NCBI GenBank assembly: GCA_022385755.1
Contig: MU278366.1
Span: 186,001-250,000 of the forward strand
Length of the DNA stretch: 64,000 nucleotides
Direction: 5' to 3'
From: Trametopsis cervina
Taxonomy: Eukaryota > Basidiomycota > Agaricomycetes > Polyporales > Irpicaceae
Part shown: positions 55,430 through 64,000 of the stretch, piece after piece
Layout: each line of letters opens with the position of its first letter
Position numbering within the stretch: position 1 is the first letter of the stretch
Made by a program: the position numbers and the translations under genes
The notes under the pieces: model-generated
Databases searched by the model: none
What the model was told of the DNA's origin: nothing
What the model saw: the letters and a program-made list of their open reading frames with translations, nothing else

Positions 55430-57404
55430 GGCTTGTGTAGGTTGTTGTCTGCGTGTGACGGCTATCCGTCTGTGGTATAGGATTATTTTGGTTCAGAATG
55501 ACATTTCGATATACAGAGAACTTTGACAGATTCTCTCGGCCTGCAAATGTGCACTTCACCGTCTCAGAGGCCCTACTGTTGGAGGCACTTTGAGCATCTA
55601 TTCATTAAAGCCGCTCACCCGCCACCGACCAAACAATGAGGAAAATACACCTGGGCTTATTGTGCTTATGCAGCTAGTGCGCAGGTAAGTCGACAATGGA
55701 CTAGACCGGACTTATTCTGCTATCTTCCGAGTCGTTCTTCGTAGCTCGGAGGTCTGAAAACTCTCGCCTTCTGCACGAATAGCGGTTCGAGAATCTACAA
55801 CTCGGCATAGACGTCACCGTCAGGCATCGACATCATCATGAATAAGTTCATCCATCGGGGTGCAGACCCTTGGTTGGTGTTTTAGTGCCCTGAGATCGAG
55901 GGTCCCGTCCGTCCTTGATCTGTTCCTGAAACCTGGTCATACACGGGATACACAAGGGCACTCTAATCTAATCATTTTAGCAGCCTTTTGCTTGATCATC
56001 TCTGCACAGAATGCTGCCGCGAGCATTGTGGCACTCGTTTGAGGGTGGTGTTCGGTATTCGGTGGATCGAGCGTGTCTATTCCAAATTGTGAAATGGCGA
56101 GCTGACCCTACTTTGGCCAGCGGTAGAAAATCGTGCTGGTATTGCAAAGACCGCGGGTCGAGACCGTGGTATTGCTCCGCGAATCGTGTGGCCTGGTTCG
56201 CCCAGCTGAATAGCTCCGATAAAATGCAGAAGTCAGTGCGGTGGTGGGTACCCTTGAAACGCAGCATGCCTTTGAGTGCATCGCTTGCTAACTAGAGATG
56301 GTCTACAAATGTATTGAACCACCCACTCATATTTTTACATGCCGACTTAAGCTTCGCAAGATCGCCGCTATGTTTTACGACAGACGAAAAACTGACTGTA
56401 TTCACGAGAAGCGAAGCTTCTTAGGTTCCGTGACAACTTGTGGGCGTAGCGGTGCAAGGTTTGATCTGTGACGATCTGTAACGTTGGAGTTCAGGAAACC
56501 CGGAAATACATGACGCCGGCATCTTCCTTCTTGCGTCGTCTAGCTGTCAATTTTGATTTTTGGGAAAGCTGATGGCTAAACAGAGTTCGTGCTCGCCGAA
56601 CAGTTTGCAAAAATTCAGCCGTTCGGCACCGCCACCCCGGAAACTGCACTGTCATGTTTTGTCTGACTTTTGACGACCTGGATGTCGGGGAGGGATGAAC
56701 GAGTTGTAATCAAACGTACTGAGATCAGCTGTGATTGGCTGAAGCACGGTTGAAGGGGCAGAAGATCAGATGGCAGCTGCTGAGTGGCTATGACAACACA
56801 ACAAACTCGACTGCGCGCAAGGCAAAACCAGGCCGCGCGGACATTCCCAGCGGAGACCGCCACTATGGGAGTCCCTTACGGAGAACAATAAACGTAAGGC
56901 TCGCAAATGCACTCCTACAATTTTTCGAAAGACTGGGCTAGCTTGTCTGCAGACATATGCGGTGCCGTCTGAGCAAAACATGCCCCCCGTTTTCGCAAAT
57001 AATCATCCATATCTTGCGCCGGGATTGCAGCCCACGTGGGAGTGGCGGACGCCGGAGACCTCGGAGGCGCGATGGACCCGCCGGAGGGTTGGCACATTAG
57101 CCGCCGTGGGAAAACAGGTCTCCGCCCTGGTTTTGTCATTTAAAGCCTGGGCATCGCGAGCAGCTCATCTCTCCAACCACCCTCGCGGTTTTCATCCCTC
57201 ATCCTCCCTTCTTCTCTCCCGCCCTCATTCTCCATTTGCTTTGACGGTGAGTTTATTAACATGACATCCTCGCCTCCGCCGCCTCTGAACCGCGTCGTTC
57301 CCTTCCAGCAGTCACTCTCTTAAGCCCCCCACCAGTCATTACCCTCCGGTAACTTAACCCTTCTAAACCCATTCCCTCGTTCGCGTCCAAGCAACCCTCA
57401 CGAA
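55430..57404. other. 2 kb intergenic region, no gene recognised
   Basis: The largest gene-free gap outside the island. Short open frames (for example around 55860-56295 on both strands) show no family signature or convincing splice structure. A 9-base inverted repeat AAGCTTCGC (56349) / GCGAAGCTT (56411) encloses about 53 bases. From about 57150 on the plus strand is pyrimidine-rich (CCTCCCTTCTTCTCTCCCGC), as expected for the promoter and 5' UTR of a highly expressed fungal gene, here the secreted DPBB protein. Confidence 0.45.
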
Positions 57405-58405
57405 ATGTTCAACTTCATCACCCTCGCTTCCCTCGCCCTCTCCGCCTCAGTCGCGGTCAACGGCCTTGTTATCCCCCGTCATGCTGTCATCGCTCGCGAT
57501 ATCAACAGCTACGACCAGGCTCACCTCGAGGTAGGCCCTTGCACGCTTGTTACTATTGTATATTTTTAGACTTACGTTACCATCACTTTAGCCGTACACC
57601 CAGTACAACACTCGTTACATGGCGCTCGGATGCAACACCAAGCACCAGACGCAGTTCTTCGATCTGTGCTGCCACCCGATGTTGAAGGGCGAGACCCTCG
57701 CTAAGAACCGCGAGCCTCAGTGCGACCCCGCCAACCAGGCCACGCAGACCTCTGCCTCCGCGGCTGCCACCCCGTCTGACGACGGTGATGACGATGGTGA
57801 TTGCGACGACGGTGACGATGAGACCACCACCTCCGCGACCCACGTTGCCACCAGCGCCGCAGCCCCGACGACCGCGGCTCCCGCTCCCGTCAACCCGGCT
57901 CCTCAGCCCCCTAAGGAGTCCACGCCCGCCCCGTCGTCCAGCAAGGCCCCGACTTCGAAGCCTGCTCCCAAGCCTTCCCCCACTCCCAAGCCTTCGCCCG
58001 CCCCTGCTCCCCCCGCCGCTCCCCCGGCCAGCGGTCTTAACGGACAGTAAGTAGTGCACTTATATGCGACACAACTCCCGTGCTAATATATCGTACGTCT
58101 ATAGCGGTACCTGGTTCACCCAGAACGGCGTTGCAGGCGCGTGCGGCAAGGTCCACAGCGACGACGACTTCATCGTTGCGCTCGACGCGAGGAAGTACGG
58201 CAACACCGGCGAACAGTCCCCCGACTGTGGCCGCACGTTGACCATCACCGACACGAGCAGCGGCAAGACGCACACCGCCACCGTCGCTGACGCCTGCCCC
58301 ACCTGTGGCTCAGAGGACGACTTGGACATGTCGGTTGCTCTCTTCAAGGCTCTCGCCAGTGACCTCGGTATCGGCTACATCCCGATCACCTGGAGCTTCA
58401 ACTAA
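57405..58405 (+). CDS. Secreted double-psi beta-barrel (RlpA/barwin-like) protein
   Basis: Predicted extracellular, expansin-related DPBB protein; relatives are cell-wall-associated or induced during development and plant contact. Exons 57405-57530, 57592-58046, 58105-58405; 293 aa. Signal peptide MFNFITLASLALSASVAVNG, then VIPRHAVIARD with a possible Kex2-like Arg site. A Cys-containing N-terminal segment (GCNTK, DLCCHP, QCDP) and an Asp-rich patch lead to a Pro/Thr/Ser/Ala linker of about 80 residues, likely O-glycosylated. The C-terminal about 100 residues are the barrel: GTWFTQNGVAGACGKVHSDD, CGRTLTITDTSSGKTHTATV, ADACPTCGSEDDLDMSVALF, IPITWSF. The HFD-type catalytic residues of canonical GH45-like enzymes are not obvious, so no hydrolase activity is claimed. 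Confidence 0.9.
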
Positions 58406-59509
58406 GCCCCACCACGGCATCCCCGCTCGACTTTCTCTAACACATTTCTTATTCTTTTCTCTCTGTTCTCTGTTTTTCTCTCTCCCTCCTTGGTCATGAA
58501 GGCAAGCCCTCGTCATGCTTTTCTATGGTATCTTGGGCGGCGCACGCGTGTGCGATATGCAGCAGCGAACGCAGAGTGTTATGTTTTACGAGACTGACGA
58601 ACCCCGGCGGCGGCGGTTAGCATGTAAACCCATCGTGCTCCTTGGTTTCTGCATCGCGCATCACGCTGTTTCTCCCATTGATAGTGGTACCACCCTTTCC
58701 GCACTCCTAGATGTTTTCCGAATCGTTGTTTACCTGCAATACTCTTTCCTTATTGATATTGATATCGGTATATGCGCGCTTAGCGGTAGTCCATGCTTTT
58801 CAGTGTAGATAGCTAGTTCCTCTCTTCACTCAAATGGACTCTTGGTCGTGCCAATTCAAACAAATATTTCACTACGTTGCGCGAGTGTTGGATGAAATGT
58901 GTGAGATGTCTGGTGATCGCGATGTGTCGCGGGGAGAAGTTACTGACGCACTTAAGCCTCCGTTGTGGTTAATCGGTTTGCAATTGGCTTCCCTCGTGGT
59001 GTTTCGTCCTCCCGAAACGCGTCCGGTGGATGGCCACATGTCTTACCGTAAAATGTTTGTACACTTGAAGTTTTGGTTTTTCTGACCTTGATTTGCGTTC
59101 CTCGGGTTTAGGGATTTGTGAAAGGTCTTCCTCCGTTTCACGGTCTCGGCCGCGGGTCTTTGAGGAATATCATGGGATTCAAGTGTTCGGACACACCTTG
59201 TGATATGGGGGTCGTGTGGCCCTACCTGTGTATTATTTATTCGAGGACTTGTGTCATACGTACTGGGCCAGTATTCGAAATGTTGTCGCAGACTGGCATC
59301 GGAGCAGCGAAGACGACGGATCAACGGAGGCGTCAGATGTCGGGCCGCTCGAAAGCCTGAAATCAATCTAGCAACTCGCTATGCTCGGCTCTTACCTGTA
59401 TTCCAGCCACTGCAAAGTCAACCTCACACGCTACTTGAGTGAACAGGTTTCTTGAACACTATTTATCTCTTTGTCGCTTGAGCTCTAGACTTAAACAAAG
59501 AGGGCTATC
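58406..59509. other. Intergenic region, no gene recognised
   Basis: About 1.1 kb between the DPBB gene and COQ11, both plus strand. It starts with a CT-rich 3' flank. Open frames around 58515-58808, 58834-59085 and 59118-59442 have no family signature. No RNA gene seen. Confidence 0.4.
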
Positions 59510-60981
59510 ATGGAGCCCCTCGCGCGAAAGATACTCGTAGTTGGCGGTAATGGCTTCGTCGGTGTGTGTTCACAGCTTGCCTGTATCTAGCAGCAGACCA
59601 TGCTAAAAGACTGTCTTCACGTGTTGCAGGCTCAGCAGTATGCAGAGCTGCTCTGTCACGAGGGTATCAAGTGACCAGTATAAGGTGCGTCTGCCGCGTT
59701 GCACCTGAACGGTCGACGAGCATACTCACACGACCGCGTTCCCCATGCATACATTCATACTCGTACATTGCCCTCTTCACCTCCCTCGTTCATCACGTCG
59801 CTTCATACGAATGCACGCATCAACCATACCACGAAACCCAGTTCATCCGGCCGGCCGTATACAACCCCGAAAGGCCACTCGCCAGCCTGGACATCCAAAG
59901 TGTGGGCCCCTTCCTTCCCTTCACTGGTCGCGCACGCGTTGTCCGGTCGTCTACAATACGCATCATTGTCCTGACTATGCCCGCGAATAGGTGAACTGGC
60001 AGCGAGCTGACGCGCTCGACCCTTCGACGTACGCGCACCTGCTACCTGAGACGTCGGCCGTCGTGCACACGCTCGGGACGCTGCTCCCCGACACGCGCTA
60101 CAAGGCCGCATTGCAAGGCGGCGATGCACTGACGTTGCTCCGCACGTTTGCATCGGGATTTTTTGGGTCAGAGGGTAGTAATCCGCTGCGGGAACCTGCC
60201 AAGGCAGACGCATACGACAGGCTCAACCGCGACGCAGGTGCGTTCATACGATCATGCTAAACCGTCCATTAAGAGTGTATCTCACGTGCTTATCATTTCA
60301 TTTCATCTAGCCCTGCGCGTGTGCGAGGCATTCGTCACCTCCGAGCCCACGACACCATTGGCCCACGCACGCCCGTTCGTGTATATCTCAGCGGAGGACG
60401 TCTTCCGCCCGTTCATCTCCCCACGCTACATTGAGACGAAGCGTGACGCCGAAGCCGGGATCATGCAACTGACCGCGAGCAGCCCGGCGCACAGAGGCGT
60501 GTGCGTGCGTCCGAGTGCGTGTTTTTTCGTCCGTTCATACGATCCCTTATTGACGAAATAAACATAACCATTGGCGACGATCGTACGTTCGCGCGAAATG
60601 GGACATGGGAAATTGTCAGGTCTCATATACCACCCTCACTTCCGTCCGCTCACCTCGCCGCTCGCGGCACTCCTGGACCTGTCCGCGACGGTGCACGCAG
60701 GCGCACCTCCCAATCTGCCCACGCCGTCTGGTGTGCTCCGGGCACTGGGAGGTGCAGCTGCGGGTGCTGAGGACACGGTCCAGCCGTCTGCGCTGCACTC
60801 GATCGCGAACGCGTTGACTATCCCCCCGATCCATGTGGACCATGTCGCGGAGGCGGTCTGCGTCGCTGCGGAGGAGACGCGTGAGGACGTGCGGGGCGTG
60901 GTTGGTGTGAACGAGATGAGGAGGCTGATTGGGTGGGCGGAGAAGGGCAGAGATCCGACGGAGGGGTCTGTGCATGTCTGA
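59510..60981 (+). CDS. COQ11: COQ11-like NAD(P)-binding protein of coenzyme Q biosynthesis
   Basis: Atypical short-chain dehydrogenase/epimerase-like protein; yeast Coq11 (YLR290C) belongs to the mitochondrial CoQ synthome. Exons 59510-59561, 59630-59684, 59842-59899, 59991-60237, 60311-60514, 60620-60981; 325 aa. The Rossmann glycine motif is at the N-terminus, ILVVGGNGFVGSAVCRAALS, followed by GYQVTSISSSGRP. Further landmarks are VVHTLGTLLPDTRYKAAL, RPFVYISAEDVFRPFISPRY and IETKRDAEAGIMQ. No classical presequence precedes the Rossmann motif. Introns are longer than usual here (68, 157, 91, 73, 105 nt). The 157 nt second intron is the least sure; its acceptor at 59841 was chosen to yield SSGRPYTTPKGHSPAWTSKV. 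Confidence 0.85.
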
Positions 60982-62473
60982 TGAGGTAGATGCATTCTGG
61001 ACGTTGTGTGTCTATGTTATATTTTGCAGATTCTGTTGTAGCGGTCGCTGCCAGCAACCTCCCGTGATCTCCTGTGATCCGACTTCTACCAAGTACGGTA
61101 AGTGCTACGAAGCATTATGTTATCTCCTGTCTGTCGGAAGATCGCTTGCGAGAGACAATAAAGGTGTGCTGTTTTATTCCTATCGCAGGCCTATGACAGA
61201 ATTAAAGCATGGAGTTTGTTGGGGTACGCTCGTAGGTCCTCCGGCATTCACCTAGTTTCAATGCTGAAGAGTTTGTCTAGAAGATTCAGGCCGCTAGTAG
61301 TCTTGGGTTTTCTGGTTTGTTTTGGGCCACTAACGATCCCACGGAGGTGTGTGGCGTTCCTACCCCATTGAGTCCTTTGTTCACAAATAACTATCATAGC
61401 AGAAGTGACTCGTATGCTCGTGTTGATCAGTTTGGAGTGCAAATGATTAAAGACCTTCCTGGCGTGGGAGCTCATCTCGTCAGACTCCTTCTTTCGGTGC
61501 CGTCTCTTTCGCTGTCCACTCGTGTATCACACAACAAGATCACATCAACGCTCCTGTCATGTTTAGAGCCCCTCCCACGAACGATATCGAAGTTCTCACG
61601 GGAAGACCATCAACCGCAGTCCATGGAGTTCTTGACTGCGCGTTCGCCGGAGCTGAAGTTCTGGGACAGCAAGCCCAACAGGTGAACAGACCTCCGTACT
61701 CATCGTTATTGGAAGAGGGCAGAAGATAACGAGCGAAAGGCCTCAAGGACGTCGACGGCAGGAAGCCCTCCAATATCTCATGTGCGGAAGATGTTTTGCC
61801 AGCCAATACCACCGATCGCTAATTTCACGGGCTCGGACAGAACTGTGGATTCACGTACCTGCGTGCGGTTTTTCTCTCAAAGTTGTTTGAATCACTGCAA
61901 CTGAGCTTGATAGATCCTCGTCATCGGTCATCTCTTGATATGGGCCATGGGAGCATCCAAGAGTGATAAGTTCCGTATCCCACCGCAACGCAAACGCTAC
62001 GACTGGCGCCGGTAACTGCGCAGGACGTTTGAGAAGCTATGAATGGATTCGAAGACCTGCTTGTGTCTGCATGAGCGGAATACAGTGCATTGGAGGCCTT
62101 CATGCAAGACGAGAACATGATAGGTACACGCCGCTCCTTAACTACATGCGTGTCGGATACGCAGCGGAATCTTGGGGTGGCGGATGATGTATTGCGGACA
62201 CAGGATAACAGGGTTACTCGAAGTAGATGCGAGCGTGTTCCCAGAGATCCCAGTATGAGAACTTTAGGCTTCGGTGGTCATGATCGCAGAACGAACTGCT
62301 GATCTCATACGCAGCCTCCAATGATCCTGGCCAATATATCCTGTAAGTATGCAGCATCTCTCACCCTTGTCACCGACGTTCATGCATTTGCCGGTTCTCT
62401 GTTGCTGTGTCTCTCAATATATATACCTCCACTGTGACATCCCAGATGCTCACCCGTTTCTCCCTTCACTATC
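60982..62473. other. Intergenic region containing a relic of an oxidoreductase gene
   Basis: About 1.5 kb between COQ11 and the last gene. A probable GMC-oxidoreductase relic lies at 61402-61690 (separate entry). The remainder (61700-62470) has broken frames on both strands and no signature; the last about 100 bases are the promoter and 5' UTR of the next gene (AATATATATACC at about 62418). Confidence 0.45.
61402..61690 (+). pseudogene. Relic of a GMC-type oxidoreductase
   Basis: A frame reads SYARVDQFGVQMIKDLPGVG then AHLV (to about 61481), matching the FGIPVVKDLPGVGxxLxDH block of glucose-methanol-choline oxidoreductases. The next block, DHINAPVMFRAPPTNDIEVL, begins at 61538 in a different frame. 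The 59-60 nt between them starts GTCAGA and ends ACAAG, so it may be an old intron, but splicing leaves a one-base shift. No FAD-binding N-terminus or C-terminal His/Asn was found nearby. I read it as a decayed fragment. Confidence 0.45.
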
Positions 62474-63910
62474 ATGTCAGCCACAAGCGGGCCCGCCAGC
62501 CAGCTCCCCCCGGAGGTCATCGCCTCTATCATAGAGGGATATGCTCGTTCTATCCGTCCTGCCGTTGGATACATTCTCATCGTGGCGATCATGCCTGCTA
62601 TGCTCATCCCTTTGCTGGCTATGATGTTTGTGCTGTCAACGCCGTCCAGTCGCAAGCAGCCGATATTCGTGCTTAACGTGTTCTCTGTGGTATTAGGACT
62701 TGTTGTCGCGGGTTTGGCAAATCATTTGACGGTAAGTGGATTGTTTACGACGCGCAGAGGGTCTGACGTACACGGCCGTGCCTAGATTAGCGCGATCCTG
62801 AACCCCACGGGTGGTGTGAGTGCGACGGAAGGTTTGTGGCCATACTATGCGCAGACTACTGTCCAAACTGACGTTCTCGCTAGATCTTGTATACGTCGTT
62901 CTCTATGTCTGGCTGCCCTGGATAACTGAAGCAGTCCTCATTCTACGTCTTATCATTGTCTACTCCCCGCAATACAGTTCCCGTCTCCATCTCGCGCTCA
63001 TTCTGGTATTCACGGTCGTGGTGAAAACTGCGCGCGCAGTAATCACCATATTATATCTTATAGAATGGAGTAGACGTACCCAGCCGTCTGGCACCGTAAA
63101 CCAGTTTAGCACTGCTAATGTGCTGAATGGGTGGATTGAAAAGGCCGCTTGGATGCTGGACTTGTGTGATAATCTGTGAGTGTTGTACACATCGAATTGT
63201 CCGTTAACAAGCACTGATCTAACTTGTTTCTACAGATATATCTCGGGACTGTTCCTTCTTCGACTGGTCGTACAAGGAAACGTATTCCGCGGAACTTGTA
63301 CCTGGCGAGTGTCCAGCGCAAGTGGTAACAGGGGTAAGTGGCGATTGATTTTTAATATCTAGTGATTGCTCACTAGTGCGCATAGTTTCATTCGGCAGCA
63401 GAATAAAGAGTTTGTTCTGGATTGCTAGTACAAACATGATATTTGCTTGTAAGTGTGACATGGTCATATTTCCTAATAGCGTTTCTCAAACACGTATTCG
63501 TAGTGATTTTCAATTTACTGCAGATCATAGTGATCTTCACCAGTAATAACGTTTTACTGGCCGGCAGTATCAAGATGGCCGGTAACTATGTCTCAATCAT
63601 TTCCACGGTCTTCGCTACAAGTACGCTTCCTTTCGTTTATCTTTCTATTCAATGCTCAATGTCTTGCGCCTTACTAGTTTGGTCTGGAACGGCATCATTC
63701 AAGGACGCGCACCAAACCATATACGGGGCGGGACGAGAAGAAGAGGTATCTGGTCCCTTGATATTTATCGACCCAAAAGCCAGTAGCAGCTCTCGTATGA
63801 CTGCGACTGCAACTATTCCATCCTGGGAGGGTGCTCAGATATCTCACGAGGGCCACGGCGGGTCGTCTGCTGTGATCACAGATCCCGGCACCTCTGTGAC
63901 GAAGCTCTGA
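62474..63910 (+). CDS. Multi-TM (about seven) basidiomycete membrane protein, function unknown
   Basis: Resembles the large family of uncharacterised seven-TM proteins of Agaricomycetes; receptor function is possible but unproven. Exons 62474-62731, 62786-62831, 62884-63175, 63236-63333, 63386-63448, 63504-63620, 63678-63910; 368 aa. TM-like segments: VGYILIVAIMPAMLIPLLAM, FVLNVFSVVLGLVVAGLANH, LVYVVLYVWLPWITEAVLIL, LHLALILVFTVVVKTARAVI, YISGLFLLRLVVQG, SLFWIASTNMIFALIFNLLQ, IIVIFTSNNVLLAG/SIISTVFA. The C-tail (about 70 residues, WSGTASFKDAHQTIYGAGRE onward) is soluble and Ser/Thr-rich. The acceptor at 63503 was preferred to an earlier AG that would leave a 31 nt intron. No signal peptide. 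Confidence 0.8.
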
Positions 63911-64000
63911 TCACCAGGAGATATATGTGGCACATGGTCAAGTACTTAAACCGTTTACCAAAGGTTGTTTCGATACGAATGAAGGGTTAATTCATAACAT

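Noticed and set aside
55736..55800. tRNA-like A and B boxes (TAGCTCGGAGG ... GGTTCGAGAATC)
   Set aside because: The arms do not pair: no acceptor stem and no T stem can be drawn, so it is a chance match.
63449..63479. 31-nt intron in the last gene (GTAAGT...CTAATAG)
   Set aside because: Too short for splicing in this genome; the next acceptor at 63503 gives 55 nt and the same frame.

Overview
The window reads as a gene-dense, intron-rich nuclear segment of a basidiomycete fungus, most likely a mushroom-forming Agaricomycete. The inference rests on about 150 short introns (mostly 48-60 nt, GT-AG, with CTAAY/CTGAC branch sites), very short intergenic gaps, and lineage-typical families such as an arrestin-like protein ending in LPAYSQL and small multi-TM proteins. 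No prokaryotic signals, tRNA, rRNA or CRISPR array were found. All gene models are spliced by hand from conserved protein frames and consensus splice sites, and every complete model closes in frame.

Layout: ATP2 (5' part only, minus), ADE4, CPD1-like phosphodiesterase, a RING/coiled-coil protein, a triple-KH RNA-binding protein (minus), an arrestin-like protein (minus), BRX1, an ADGF-type adenosine deaminase (minus), a ZIP3/HEI10-like RING protein, BCS1, BUD23 (minus), LUC7, a J-domain/ankyrin protein, an orphan gene, V-ATPase subunit D, RPL26 (minus), FRG1, SPT6, a four-TM orphan (minus), SCAMP copy 1, an 8.6 kb repeat island, SCAMP copy 2, poly(A)-binding protein, SRP54 (minus), SPT8, a secreted DPBB protein, COQ11, a GMC-oxidoreductase relic, and a multi-TM orphan.

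The unusual part is 35.6-47.3 kb. A 1.53 kb block carrying an intact SCAMP gene is present twice in direct orientation, about 98% identical. Between the copies lie an inverted 0.64 kb copy of the 3' end of SPT6 and a CpG-rich island with no recognisable gene. The island is built from degenerate repeats: a left array of about 0.5-0.85 kb units and two tandem units of about 1.9 kb, each with a long CT tract. It carries about 32 copies of the palindrome GACGTC. Upstream flanks of SCAMP copy 1 and downstream flanks of copy 2 look like the original neighbours, so the island looks inserted by, or together with, a tandem duplication.

Most genes are housekeeping: purine metabolism, ribosome biogenesis (BRX1, BUD23, RPL26), mRNA handling (LUC7, KH protein, PABP), transcription (SPT6, SPT8), protein targeting (SRP54) and mitochondrial function (ATP2, BCS1, COQ11). 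They show no operon logic; neighbours are linked mainly by shared divergent promoters. Gene-structure oddities include an ATG split by an intron in ADE4, two GC-AG introns, a stop-codon-only last exon in RPL26, and several introns that are open in frame.
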